Assembly (NCBI GenBank): GCA_050084985.1
Contig: JBITNC010000001.1
Span: forward strand, 1,240,001-1,304,000
Direction of reading: 5' to 3'
Origin: Nageia nagi
Lineage: Eukaryota > Pinophyta
DNA length: 64,000 nucleotides
Position 1 is the first letter of the stretch. Every line of letters starts with the position of its first letter. The position numbers and the translations under genes were made by a program. Below the pieces are notes generated by a model. It was not told the origin of the DNA. It searched no databases and saw nothing but the letters and a program-made list of their open reading frames with translations. Positions 23,593-37,008 of this stretch are shown here, piece after piece.

Positions 23593-24804
23593 TTAGGGTT
23601 TTATAATTTTTCTAGGGAATCTATTCATAATGCATTCAAATCGAGTTTGAACTGCATCAGGATTAAATGAGCAATGCGTTGAACTAAACAAAAAACTAAA
23701 ATCTAATATCACTTGATTATGATAGATTTCTGGAACACAATAATCTAAGTGTTCGGAGGTCACAGTCTGTGTGATTGAAATGTTTCATTCTTGATATTTG
23801 AAAGTTAGGTTGTGAGTACAATCAACTATTATTTTGGGCTTTTCTGTAGGCCATAGGAGATAGAAATATATCATTAAATCATATTCTAAATTAGGAGAAC
23901 ACCATAGTTCAAATGCATCGATACAAATGATAACTTGATACCCATTTATTTTGACATCCCAACCATAAGATTCATGTGTGTCATAGAATGTCAAGGTTAA
24001 TTTTTGTTGAATTTCAATAGGCATGGAAAAGATGTTTGAATACAAAGGAGTAGGAATGTTACAAATAACTTTCATAACAAGATCTTTGTCATACCTACTT
24101 TCAAACCCCGGAAGATAATTTCTATTATTCCATCCTCTATGTCCTTTTGATAATTTTTTGATAATCTCATGTCTAACCCTTATTTGATTTATCATTGTAA
24201 GTTTGGCAATACGACAAGCTTGTTTTTTCTCTAATCTTCGTTTCCAAATTGTATGTCACATTTGCATGCAAGAAAATCTATGAATTTGCCTATAGTGTTG
24301 TTGTAACATTCTAGGAGGAAAAGCCACAAAAGCATTTGAAAAGTCATAAATTACCTTTTTATGAGGTAAATAAGGTAAAATTTCATCCATCCACTCTAGG
24401 TTTTTAGTTAATTGTTCAACGCACTTCATCCTAGCTAAAAGGAGTGAAGGCTTCATTAATTGACACCTTATGCTAATTCTCGACATTACATAAGGCCATT
24501 GCAGACAAAAAGCTATTATTTCTTATGATATTCGTTCCATATGAGTGAAATAAATTTGTGGGCCCAAATTAATGCAAGCTTCATATCCACAAAAAGTAAC
24601 TTCCCAATCATTATTCCTACCATAAAACATATGATATGTTCTTTCGTATTGCTCATCAATAGTCAATCGTAAATAATTTAAGAGATTCAAATCAAGTCTA
24701 TGTTTTAAATATGTTAATGCAAAATCACCTGGATATCTGGGTGGTGGAAATCATACTTATGGTTGCATGAAGTTACCTTTAGCAGATTCCTCTACCAAAT
24801 TCAT
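23593..24804 (-). pseudogene. Extra sense ORF downstream of pol in A, unidentified protein
   Basis: An ATG at 24804, about 110 bp after the pol stop and in a different frame, opens 403 codons to a TAA at 23593. The frame is unbroken except for in-frame stops (e.g. near 24756, 24525, 24254 and 23784). Recognisable stretches are YPGDFALTYLKHRLDLNLLN, WPYVMSRISIR, EWMDEILPYLPHKKVIYDF, AFPPRMLQQHYRQIHRF, ESYGWDVKINGYQVII, FYLLWPTEKPKIIVDC and a basic end near RFPRKII. No signal peptide, membrane helix, zinc finger or enzyme motif stands out. B carries a homologue with almost the same sequence. I do not recognise the family. It is not an obvious envelope protein. Confidence 0.7.
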
Positions 24805-24916
24805 CTTTCTATTTTAATCATTAACACTTGACAAATATTAATACATTTATTTATTTATTGTTTTAACAATAAAATAAAACAAAGGAAAACTAATGTACAC
24901 ATTTCCTCTCTTTTTT

Positions 24917-27900
24917 TTATGTATAGAAGGGTCAGAGATGCATGATATTTATAGGTTCATGCTCTTCATTTCCTTCTAAATCTGATAAATGATAAGTTCC
25001 TTTACCAAATTTTTTCTTAATGATATACGGTCCTAACCAATTTGGAGCAAACTTATCTCTAAGCTATCGTTCTAGTCGTGAAGTTTGTTGATTTTCTTTT
25101 AAGACCAAATCACCTATTTTGAATTCATGAATTAGAGCCCTTTTATCAAAAGCTTATTTTATCCTCTTCTAATAAACATGCATGTGCTCTAAAGCATTAA
25201 TGCATTTTTTGTCTAAAAGTAATAACTGATCTAAGCAAGTCTATCTTGCTACCTCGTTGGAATTTTGATCACTTAGATTTACTCTAAGGGAAGGTATCTC
25301 TAGTTCTATGGGTAGGATGGCTTCAGTTCCATATACTAAAGAGAATGGTGTTGCCCCAATAGGAGTGCGTACACTGGTACAATAAGCCCATAAGGCTTTT
25401 GGTATTTGTATATACCAATCTCTATGAGAATCATTTACTATTTTTGCTAAGATATTCCAAATGGTTTTACTAGTAGCCTCTGCCTATCCATTACCTTGTG
25501 GATAATATGGAGTGGAAAAACTTTGTTTAATGTTATACTTATTACACATATATTTTACATCCTTATTTTTAAAACTCTTTCCATTATCCATAATTAATTG
25601 ATTTGGTATGCTGAATCTACATATAATATAATTTTCTATGAATTCAGCAATTCGTGCACCAATGGTGGAAGTCATGGGAATAGCCTCTACCCATTTAGTA
25701 AAATATTCAATTGCTATGATGATGAACTTGTGTCCACCAGAAGATGTAGGTGTAATTTATCCTATTAAATCTAAGGCCCATTTAGAGAATGGCCAAAGTG
25801 ATTGTATAGGGTGTAGCTCTTGAGACGATCGTGAAAATAAATGCACATATTGTTGACATTTAAAACATTTTTTAACATATTCACAACAATCTTTTTCCAT
25901 AGTAGGCCAATAATACCCCATCCATATTAATTGTTTTACAATTGCAACACCATTAAAATGTCCTCCGCATACTCCGTCATCGACGAAGGATATAGCCTTT
26001 TTAATATCATTCCATTCAATACATCTAAGTAAGATACCGTTAAAATTTCATCGATGTAGGATATCCCCTATCAAGCAATATTTAGTTGCTTTAATTTTAA
26101 ATACTCATTGTGATGATTTATTAAGGTTTGCAGGAAGAGTTCCAAACTTTAAAAAATCTATCAATTCCTCGTACCAATTATCTTTATCCATTACATCAAT
26201 ATTTAATACACTTTTTTCTTCATTTTCTTGTTGTAATGATGATTGAGATAATTGAATTATTTCAACTTGAATTGAATATTTTTTAGGATCTTCTGGGATA
26301 AGAGATCCAATAGAAGCCATAGCATCTACAAATCTATTAGATGATCTCGATGCCGCTTCTATACTAAATTGTTCAAAAGATTTTAATAATTCCTCAACTA
26401 ACGCTTTATACTTTTGAAGTAAAGGTTCTTTACATTGATAGATTCCTTTTACTTGATTTATGATGAGTAAAGAATCTCTAATAATCTTAATTCTTTTAAG
26501 TTTTAATTTAACAGCAATTTTTAATGCTAATATCAAAGCTTCATATTCCACATTATTATTAGTACAAGGAAATTTTAGTTTAAACGAATACGGTATAGGG
26601 ATTCCTTACGGTGTTATAAATACAACACCTGCTCCACCACCTTGTTCACATCGAGAACCATCAAAGTGTATTGTCATATCCCACTCGTCTTCAGGTTCTA
26701 CAGGTATTTCAATTTCATCTAGTTGAAATACCCCATCATCGGGTAATTCAATAACAAGTGGTTTATTATCTTGTAATGGAGCATCAATGAGATAATCAGC
26801 AATTACTTGTCCTTTTATTGATTTTTGTCCAATAAAATGTAAATCAAATTCAGTTAAATGCATTATCCACTTTGTAGTTCTTGAATTTTGATAAGTTTTA
26901 TTTATCATATATTTCAAGGGATCCACTTTAGAGATGACATACGTTGTATGATTGAGCATATAATGTCAAAGTTTTTTAGTAGCAAAAATGATAGCAAGAC
27001 ATAATTTTTCCAAAATATATTACTTAATCTCATAGCCCACCAATGTTCTACTCGGATAATATATAGCTTGCTCTTTATTATGCTCATTCTTTTGAGCAAG
27101 CATTGTTCCTAAGGCAGTTTTAGTAGCAGAAATATATAATAAGAAGGGTATATCTTTCCTTGGTGGACTTAATACAAGAGGGGATAACAAATATCTTTTA
27201 ATTTCATCAAATGCATCTTGTTGCTCTTTTCCCCAATGATATTCTACTCCCTTTTTTAATAATTTTGTAAATGGTTTACATTTATCAGAAAGTTGAGCTA
27301 TAAACCTTCTGATGGCTTGTAACTTACCCTGTAAACTCTGTAATTGTTTTAGATTTGTAAGAGGTGGCATGTCTACTACTGCCTTTACTTTACTAGGATC
27401 TATTTCAATTCCTCTTCGAGACACAATAAATCCTAATAGTTTTCTAGAAGTTACACCAAAAACACACTTTTTTGGATTTAATCTTACTTTATGTTCTAAT
27501 AATCTATCTAAGACTTTAATTAGGTCTTTTCCATGATCTACTCGATGTTTAGATCTAACCAACAAATCATCGACATAATCTTCTACTATGTTGTGCATAT
27601 AATCATGGAATATATAAGTCATAGCCCTTTGATAAGTTGCCCCAGCATTTTTTAATCCAAAAGGCATAACTTTATAACAAAAGATACCCCATGGAGTTAT
27701 AAAGGCCATTTTATGCTGATCTTTAGGGGCTATTTTTATTTGATTATAACCAAAAAATCCATCCATTAACGATAACATATCATGTCCTGCTGTTGAATCT
27801 ACCAAACTATCAATGTTAGGTAGAGGGAAGTCATCCTTAGGACAAGCTTTATTAAGATCATGGAAATCCATGCATATTCTTATCTTTCCGCTTGGTTTTT

Positions 27901-30900
27901 TCATAGGTACCATGTTAGATATCCAATTTGAATAATCTATAGGTTGTATAAATTTGGCTTCCAATAATTTCTGAAGTTCTTCTTTTACCATTAATGCTAT
28001 AGTAGGGTGCATTTTATGTAATTTCTGTTTAACCGGTTTAGCATCAGACTTTAAGGCTAAATTATGCACTACTAATTTAGGATCTATTCCAAGCATGTCA
28101 ACATATGACCATGCGAATACCTTTTCTCATTCTTTTAATAAGGTTATAATCTCTTTTTGTTCATTTTTCATGAGGTTTTCTCCTAATTGAATTATTTTAG
28201 TATTTTGAGGGTCCTTACTAATATTTATTTCTAAGACCTTTTCAGTAAGCATATGCGACCCTTCTTCTAATTGATTCGGTACCGGTATCCAACCATTATC
28301 GTTAGCACTATATTCTTCATCATATTCTTGAATTTGCCTGTTTGTGCATACTTGATTCTCATAGGAACCAAATATGTGATCTACATTTTTAAATTCATGT
28401 ACCGAAGGATTAGATGATATAAGAGAGAAATCGGCAATTACTCCATCTGTAGGAGTATCAGCTATTATTTTGATAAAATTTTGATTTTCGTTAACTTCAC
28501 CTACTTGTTCATTATTTTGATCTTCAATATCATTCTCTTCTATTGTAATCATATTTATCGATGGTATACCGAAATATGGACTAATTAATGATTCGACATT
28601 TTTATTTATTTTTTCTTGTATATCACTTGGTGAGCACAAATGCTTCGAGGGTGGCTCAATATTATTTATGAAGAGCACTTTGACTCCTTCTAAGACATCT
28701 GTTTCACTTAATTGTTCTTCTCTTATACTAACACTTTCTTGTACTATGGAGTCTTTCTCTAAAATTTCTTCATCATAATTCAAATTCTTTTCTTCTAAAT
28801 TTTTTAATTTGGCAAGACTTTTATAATCATTTTGATAACCTAATCCCCTTTTATCAGTGGAATCTTGATATTGTAATTCAATTATTTCTCGTGGACCCTG
28901 TTCATACTGACCCAATCCTCGTCCTTGCCAATTACACTTGTTAAAATAGTTTAATACAAATGTTCTTGAACATGGCGATAAATATTTCATATCATTATCG
29001 AAATTTCCTTCATATGTTTGATTGGGTATTGTTGCCACAAGATCTACTATCCCCACGTAGATAAACATTGTTTAATTAGGTACTTCTCCTAAAGGTACTA
29101 TTTGTCCAATCACACTAGGTGATTCTGATACTTTACCCACTTCTTACGATGAAGGTATATTAAATACCACATCATCTACATCATATTCTCCCATCCCTAA
29201 ATCCATTAATTTAACTTTTACCGGATATACATTAGATGAGTCATTATTAGATGTAGCATTCACTTGTTTTGATGAAGAAGCTCCATATTTTTCATCTAAA
29301 GTTTTAACAACTTTTTCCCAAGTATCTTTATCCTATATAACTATATCACTTTTTCCTTTTATGACTTCAGATTGATTCATATTTTTGTTCAATAATATGG
29401 TTGATAAGTTAGGAGATGGTAATGTCACTTTATTTGGATCAAAAATTAAGTTACAATATGAATAAGGCTCTGGATCTTTAAACACATAATGAACTTTATC
29501 TTTATAGATGTATTTTAAACATCCATGGTAGGTTGATGGAACGCATTGCATTTCTCTAATCCATGGACGTCCTAAAAGAACGTTGTATTGTATAATATTT
29601 CCTTCAATTATATGTAATGAAGTTTGAATAGTTTTAAGCCCTACTATAATTGGAAGCACTATTGATCCCAAAGTTGAACACACTGCATCATTAAATGCCC
29701 TAATTTGTAAAGAAAGGGCTAAGATAAGCGAATCTGGTAAATTCAAATTTTTATATGCAGTCTCTAAAATTATATTTATAGCTGAACCTTCATCTATCAA
29801 AATTCTTTTAAATAATTTCTCATCTACTTTACCCATTATATGTAAAGGTGGATCAAGTCCGCCTTGTCCATCATTTTTTAATCTTTCTTATTCGTAGAAG
29901 GTAATACTAGGTTGTTGAGATATCTTCAAACTTTCAACTATTGAAATAAAATTATCGGGGTTACTAGTATCCACTTGAATTTCTTATAGAATTTGATTCA
30001 TAGCTTCCCTATAACTCCTAGACTATTGTAATAATTCAAATAAAGTCATCTTAATAGGAGACATTTTTAATTATCGTTGAAGCACTCCTTTTATCGAAAC
30101 TTTAGGTTGTTGAGGAGGAGGTATAGGTTGTATATTAATTGGATTTGATATCGATTGATTTTTTCATGGGTTATCTTGTTTATCATGATATTGTTGTGCT
30201 CGTGTAGCTATACCAATCATATGTATAGAATCATCTACAGTCCCTATAAATGGTGTATCCTTATTATTGCATGTATAGTTAATTTGATTTGGGATAGTCA
30301 CCACATTGTTAGCCTAATGTGAAGGTAAGAGATTTTGATATATCCCTAAATTTTGATTTGAAGGCACGACAAGATTATCTACATCTATTTTTCCACTATC
30401 TATCAAGTCTTGAATTTTATGCTGTAAAGTTCGACATCTATTTGTCTTATGTCCTTTTTGTCTATGATAAGTACAAAATTCATTCTCCTTATACCATTTT
30501 CTTTCTTTAGCATTAGGATTTTTAGGTTTTATATCAGGTAATGTAATCATACCATTATCACATAATTTTTTAAGTATTTCAGATAATGGTTCTGATAATG
30601 GGGTAAAATTTCTTTTAGGCTTTGGTTCAACATTTTCTTCAATTTTTGAAGCTTGACCAGAATTCTCCGTCATAGCTATTTGATTATTTTGTGGTTGCTT
30701 AGTAATGTTTTCATGTTGATTACCTTCTTTGTATTCCTTCTTCTTGAGCTTTAATTCTCCATCTTGAATTTTAACTCTTTCTATAACTACTATGCCTGAG
30801 CAATAGCTTCTTCAAAAGTTTTATGTTGTTGAATTTGGAGAATACTAGCTATTGGTCTTAGACAATTTTGACTAAATAACTTAACCAATTCTTCTTATGG

Positions 30901-32873
30901 TATTGTGTAAGGCATACTAGTGAGTATAGCCCACCATCTTGAGATGTAATCTTGTATAGTTTCATCAGGAAATTGTTGTAATCTTGTAAGATCTGTAATT
31001 GAAGATTTTTCTTCGATATTGATTCTAAAGTGTTCAAGAAATTGATTAGCTAATTGTTCGAACATATATAAACTATGCAAAGGTAAATTATTATACCAAT
31101 CCAAAGCTTGGCCCATGAGCATCATAGGAAATATACGTAACATTAACGAGTCATCATTAGCTATCCGATAACTAGAAAATGTAAACTTTCTTAGATATTC
31201 TTTTGGATCCTCTCTTCCCTTGAATGATTCTATCTTAGGAAGTTCAAACCTATGCGGTAATTTCTTTTTTGGAACACTTAGATGAATAGGCTCATTACAA
31301 ATGTTCTTATAATTTAACTTCTTAAACCCTTGAACATTCATCTCTTGATTCATAAAATCCTTCATAAAGTCTTCTAATTCTTTATTAGTTCTACGACCTT
31401 GAGTGTGTCTATTATGTCTTCGAGTATTCGAATCTTTGTCCGAAATTGATCTTGAAGTGCAAGACTCATAGTCAGAAGGAACCTCAGAGGGTAGAGGAGG
31501 TAATATTTTAGGAGGTGAATGATGTCGTGGAATAGGGATTTCAGGAGGCTTTTGGGATATATTTTTTCTATATAAATCTTTTCCTTCATAATCAGGTTGT
31601 CTTATTTGATTTTGAGTTTGTTCCACCCAACTCTTAATGGAATCTTGCTTTTGTTTATCGTATAATTTTTGAAGTTCTAGTTCTTTATCCATTTCCTTTT
31701 GTAACGAAATGGCTATCTCTTTATCCATTGCTTCTTGTCTGTCTAAGTAGAGGTCTTGATATCTTCGTATTTGACTTCCTTTAGGAGTTTCACGCTTTAA
31801 ATTTTTTATTTTTTGATATTCTTCCCACTATCTTTGTTTCTCTTTCTCCATACGTAGATATTGTTCCTTTTTAATTTTTTCATTTTCTAATTCTTCAAGT
31901 TGTAATTCTTTTAAACGAAGTTGAATTTCTTGTTCTCTATGACATCTTTTCTTTTCTTGTTCTAGGAATTCACTTCTTTCTTTATTTGCTTGTTCTTGTT
32001 CTATGAATCTCCTTTTATCCCTAAGAATTTTATCTTCCATCTCTTTTAATTTATCCTCCTGTTCTTATATTTTAATAAGTTCATTAACTTTTCTATTCCC
32101 TTCTTCTAGAAGATATTGTATCTCCGTGGCTTTTCTAATATCATCAGCATATATTTCCATGAATTTTTTACCAACTTTTGTTTTATATAATTATCACTCT
32201 TTTAGTTCTTCAAAAGAAGGTATCTCTTCTACTTCATACTTAGATGTCCTTCTATGTAATCCTCCCTTGGAGGAATAATATTTCTCCATTCGCTTCATTG
32301 AAGGGGCTCTTTGCGATAAATTACTTGTAAGTATTGATATTTCATTTTTTCCTAATTCGAGAGATTTATGAGAAAAAGAAGACCCTTCTTTTCAAATTAA
32401 CAAACTGACTTTTCAACCATCTAGTAATAGATGAATGACTCTTTCATATTTAACTTTATAAGGCTCAGTCTCTAGTACTGCTATGGTTTCAGCCTGAGAT
32501 TTATTCTGATCAATTTCTAAGTTATTACATCTTTGATTTGGTTTTTCTACATCTCCTGGTAAACTAGAAGACATCTTAGGAGTAGTCATATGATTAGCTA
32601 GATGATGACGAACTTCAATTAACTCTTCATCTAACGTTCGCATTCTAGACTTGGCAATAGGATCCTCTATATTTTGTCTTTGCAATCTTGGTTGATCATA
32701 ATCCAATCCCAATTTTTACCTTCATAATGAACTACCTGGGAAATTGATTCATCTAGAGGAGGTGGCCTCCTAACCGAAGACTCTATCAGGTCCATATTAT
32801 CTGAATCTATTTTTTGTATTTCAAATAAATATCCTTCTATTTCTTTAGCGGTCATACTTCTAGTTTGAACCAT
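24917..32873 (-). pseudogene. gag-pol: Gag-pol polyprotein of element A
   Basis: It starts at an ATG (MVQTRSMT, 32873) after the leader and ends at TAA 24917. It was one frame of about 2,650 codons, as comparison with B shows; a 2-nt insertion near 30791 and a shift near 32690 break it, with scattered TAG/TAA/TGA stops. Order: charged N-terminus with coiled-coil potential (32040-31830), gag core (31270-30780), finger CTYHRQKGHKTNRC (30434-30475), protease DEGS (29783-29794), linker, reverse transcriptase with YVDD (27567-27578), an RNase H lacking its usual first Asp (YISATKTALG), a second RNase H with FDGS (26654-26665) and RDSLL (26471-26479), and integrase with Asp 25768-25770, Asp in DNG near 25586 and Glu 25478-25480. 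No chromodomain. Confidence 0.9.
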
Positions 32874-34775
32874 TTTAAATAAACATCGTAAAAAAGAAAA
32901 TCTATTTTTATCTTTTATATTATGTTTTTGAGAAAATAATTTAATGCACAAACATCCTATATGCAAATTTACTTTTACGATGTGATTATCTTCCTTAACC
33001 TTTTCACATATTTTTAATTTCTGAGTTAGATGAATGATATGAATTGTACATTTTTAGCTTTTTAATTTTCCTAGTTTGTTTTGACTAGTCAAGTGTTAAA
33101 TAAGGTAGGTTGGGTACTCTTAAGCAATGTTTACAAGTTTCTATGGCTCTTGGCTTGGTTCTAGAAGAGTCTCCTTTTTTGACTCCTACCTAAAGGAGAG
33201 TCATCTTGGTCATTACCTCCAAGCGTAACTAGCTCTATGGCTTCAAGTGTGTTATGTCGATGGGTACAAAGAAATAAGAATTAACAGTTGGTAGTGACAT
33301 CCAACTCGTTAATGTTCAATTATTCCTACAAGGCCTTATGAAATGCAATTTAAATAAGTAAAATACATTTATGCATACTACCCTCCCAAACATTCATATC
33401 CATTTACTTATCTTATCTTAATGTGATGCAATCAAAGTTTATTTTAAGTGGACTTGACCTTAATAAAACCCCGTTGTTCTTTTCCAATTATAATGCGATT
33501 CATTATCCAACCTCTTAATGATGTTCATTAACTCCTTCCAGTTGTGGAAGTTTTATATGTGATAAATTTCCTCTTTTTACTAGTCACATATCTCTTCAAC
33601 CTCCAATGGAGTGGTAAGAGCAGACTTAGTAAAAAGCTATTAAATGTAGATAAATTAATTAAGTGACATTCAATTACTCCTCCAAGGGTCACATATCCCT
33701 TTGACCTCCAATGGAGTGGTAAGGGCAGACCTCTTAAAGAGTGTTAATGTGAAGTAAATTTCCAAATAGAATGTGAATAAATTTTACCTCTTTCACTTAA
33801 TTTATTTTTGATCACTTAGGATCGCTAAAAGCGCAAAAGTGAGAGCATACTTCGTTAAGTGAAAGTACTTAGTGTATTCGAACCCATCTGATTAATTAAC
33901 CTTTTAATGTGATTTCTACTACCCAAAAAACTCGATTTATTTCCTTTAGGTTTATTCCAAATTAAGTGTGATTCATTTACTCCTTCCAATTGTGGAAGTA
34001 TTTATGTGTGGTAAATTTCCTCCTCTTACTAGTAAGAGGTCATTATGTGAAGATAAATTAACCCAATTAATGATAGTGTGAAAGTGAAAGAAAAGAAGGA
34101 TTAATTACTCCTTCTTATCAAGTCTATTCTGGTCACCTTAGATCGCATGAAGCGCAAAGGGAGAGCATAAGTAGACAAGATAAAAAGTATTAATGTGTAC
34201 GTAGTGTGATTGTGAAAGAAAAGAAAAATTAATTACTCCTTCTTATCAAGTCTATTCTGATCACCTTAGATCGCACGAAGCACAAAGGGAGAGCATAAGT
34301 AGATAAGATAAAAAGTATTAATGTGTACGTACCCTTCACCCAAAACATGAAAGTAAATACATAACATTATACATAAAATAAATTAATAAAAGATATGCAT
34401 TTAACCTTTTCTACCCATTCCTATATGCATTCTAAGCAAAGAAATCACACTCAAAAGTATCCTTATATTTATCTTATACATTTTTCATTTTCCAAAATAG
34501 CAAAAAGAGATAAAATGACCTGGAGTCTGAGTCATCGATGTTTAGACAGAGAATGTTGGCATTTGGTTTGAGTTTCTAGCGTTCGATTACAGTCGCTGGC
34601 ATTCGATTATAGTCACCGACATCCGATTCCAATCGTTGGTGTTTCTGCAATAGAGTTCCAAAAAAGCACAGAACCTAAAATTTGAAGTTAGTATTCAGAA
34701 AAAAATCCAAATAAACTAGATAATAGAAAGGTAAAAATGTTTTAACATAAAACCTCCCTATCAATAACAGAAGGG
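32874..34775 (-). other. Element A 5' leader with hairpin modules
   Basis: Non-coding, about 1.9 kb. Inverted repeats include CTTCCA/TGGAAG (about 33537-33552), an actagt-centred stem CTTTTTACTA/TAGTAAAAAG (about 33572-33638), CTCCAATGGAG hairpins (two copies, about 33602 and 33700), TCACTTAA/TTAAGTGA (about 33795-33865), an 18-nt perfect palindrome CCTCTTACTAGTAAGAGG (34021-34038), and two copies of the block with ATCGCACGAAGCGC (about 34075-34330). An array of the 20-bp motif is at about 34515-34645. Confidence 0.65.
34515..34645. repeat. 20-bp tandem repeat in leader of A
   Basis: Six to seven units of the TCACCGGCGTTCGATTCCAG type, decayed mainly by C/T and G/A changes, lie between the leader hairpins and the primer-binding site. 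Confidence 0.7.
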
Positions 34776-34792
34776 CCCTCCTTCTAGCACCA
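34776..34792 (-). other. Primer-binding site of A
   Basis: The minus strand reads TGGTGCTAGAAGGAGGG three bases inside the 5' LTR. It matches that of D except for one C-to-T change at a CpG. Confidence 0.75.
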
Positions 34793-34795
34793 GAA

Positions 34796-35631
34796 TGTTG
34801 TAATGAAAATGGAGCTGGAATGTAGAATAACATACAATAAAATTATTCTTCAATCTTCACTGAACCTCAAATTATATAACATAGATAGAAATGTGGTTAT
34901 TGCAAATTGATATTGATATTCAGTTCAAACTACAATATGCCCTTAGGAGGGACTTTTTTACAAATGCCATTGCCAAAATAAGAATGTTAGATCTTCATTG
35001 TTTGAGTTGCTTGCTTCTCTCCTTGATGTGAACAACCTGTAAATCCTACACACATGCAAAGGAAAATAACATCAAAGCATCTATGTATGACATGTATTAA
35101 AATGAAACTAGCATAAAACAATAAGAGGTATGAGCTCATAAGATTTTGACAGCATTACCCTACTTCAAAATTGGGTTCAATTGGGCTCCTTAGATTGATC
35201 TATTAGCTTGTATTTATAGATTTTTGAGTGAGACGTTCCAATGCGGGTAAGGGGAAGTGAAAAGCCACTGTAGATCATAACTGAGCCCCTCTAGCCACAT
35301 CATCTTGGAAGAACGAATCATTTTAGCTTCCTTTTGATTTTTTTTTTTGTTCAGCTACTGCAGAGTCACCAGTGTTTATAATACGAATGCCGACGACTGG
35401 ATAAAAACATCGACGATTCAAGGCGAACGTCGATGACTGGTTAACAATATTAAAAATGGCCACCTAATGGTCAAATTTTATCGAAAAGGGGTCATATGAC
35501 CACTCATTTTGCATGTATTCGATGAGAGCTATCCAATAATAAGGTATTTGAACCTATTTTATGTTGTTACAATGAGTTATGATTATTCCAACATTTATTT
35601 AGCTAAAGAGGGACATTTTTAGGTGTCTACA
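34796..35631 (-). repeat. 5' LTR of element A
   Basis: This 836-bp LTR has TG...CA ends and is followed by the right AGTTT copy. TATAAATA on the minus strand (35211-35218) is the likely promoter core. An inverted motif pair is at about 35362-35400. Confidence 0.93.
35211..35218 (-). promoter_or_regulatory. TATA box in 5' LTR of A
   Basis: TATAAATA on the minus strand, at the same LTR position as in D (5636) and B (58557). Confidence 0.6.
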
Positions 35632-35636
35632 AGTTT
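35632..35636. repeat. Target-site duplication of A, right copy (AGTTT)
   Basis: AGTTT follows the TCTACA end of A and matches 17733-17737. Sequence of C resumes here. Confidence 0.92.
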
Positions 35637-37008
35637 GATCTAAGTGCAAGATTAAATGGATCAAAAAATGGAGTTCATTTGACTTATTACTAAGCCCAAA
35701 CTGAAGGCAAGTTATCAAAGTGTGACACCTTTTAGTGGTCATTAAAATGGTGCCATTCCAAATGTGTTGGATTTGGCATTCAAAAAGATATCAAATGATG
35801 AGCTATAGACTTGAAATATGACATGATGATTGAGTTTATATCAAAAAAGCACCAAAAAGAGATGGATCTAAAAATGGACATCATTTGACACTTCAAACAA
35901 ACAAATCAAATAGCCAATTTTCACAAGGGTTGAATTTTAGGACCTATTTCCTTAAAATCCAAAATGCTAGCAAACAACTTCTAAATGCAATGAAATTGAA
36001 TAGGGTAACTCAAAATGGCATAAAAAGATCATAAAATACTAAGTTTAGAAAGTAGATAAGAAAGGGCCACATTCATATACATGCTTATCGAGGCACCATA
36101 TAAGGCTAATTAGCGACTTAGGGAAAGCATAAAAATTATCAAAATGAATAAAGTAGACAAAATGGAAGTTGTCGACATAGATACCAATCATAAATAAAGC
36201 ATATAAATATCATGACATGACTAATGCAAATGATAAGACATAAAAACACAAGTGATGAAAATGATAAAAGTGTTAAATGATAAGATAAAAGATATAGCAT
36301 CAAAGGATGTCAAAATTTTTCATAAGTCATCTATAACATAATGATATCCCTTAGAACCCATGATAGTCACAACCTATGGTCAAACCTAAGGGAATAAAAA
36401 AAGGAAACATGAAGTAGTTATGACCTAAGTGGTTATGTCCTCATAGGGAACTGTAGATGAGACAAGATGACAAGAGACATCAATTATGTTAGCGATACGA
36501 TGCAACATAAGAAATATAAAATAATATATTGGTTCTCCTAGGTACATAGGGGAACAAATTCCATGCATGTATAGGACTATGCTTGATCTATTGGGGATTC
36601 AAAAGATAATATCCAATGGTCAACCCTAGAGGGGGATGAAGCTTGATACCAAACAATATGATCAATGCAACTAATAAAATATGATGATAAATACATAAGC
36701 AATGAATGACATGATAAAGGATGGTTAGGAGATGAGTGACTATGATCCTATCTCGTAATGTGCATGAATGCATGATCACAAAAGGAAGGATAAGCCTGAC
36801 TATTGACTCCTAATGGGATGATCAAAATAAAATAAATGAGTGAATGACATAAAGTGATAAAATGCCTAAGAAGAGGATGAATACCTACATGTAAGGTATG
36901 ATTTCCCAATTCAACATTGATGACAAGTTAAGGGTGATCAAGATGAAATGAACAAATAAAGAAAAAAGAAAGGATGACAAGATGGACACACAAGATAAAA
37001 ACCAAAGA
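35637..37008. other. Element C region just downstream of its pol
   Basis: Non-coding AT-rich sequence between C's integrase stop (37009) and the insertion site of A. No counterpart of the extra sense ORF was recognised. Confidence 0.55.

Larger units (their letters stand above)
17738..35631 (-). mobile_element. Element A: near-complete Tat-like gypsy retrotransposon with PMD gene
   Basis: This 17,894-bp insertion in C is flanked by AGTTT. Read on the minus strand it has a 5' LTR (34796-35631), primer-binding site, leader, gag-pol, an extra sense ORF (23593-24804), a repeat-bearing spacer, an antisense PMD gene (19280-21685), polypurine tract and 3' LTR (17738-18574). By hand the two LTRs differ at about 29 of 836 positions plus one 1-nt indel, nearly all transitions. 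That makes A younger than B (about 51 of 845). Second RNase H and antisense accessory gene point to the Tat lineage. Stops and frameshifts make it non-autonomous now. Confidence 0.93.

Noticed and set aside
23593-24804. Envelope-like gene downstream of pol
   Set aside because: The position fits, but no signal peptide, transmembrane helix or fusion-peptide-like stretch is visible. Kept as unidentified.
24917-25100. Chromodomain at the integrase C-terminus
   Set aside because: The end resembles the non-chromoviral integrase tail (GPYIIKKK, EPINIMHL), with no chromodomain aromatic residues.
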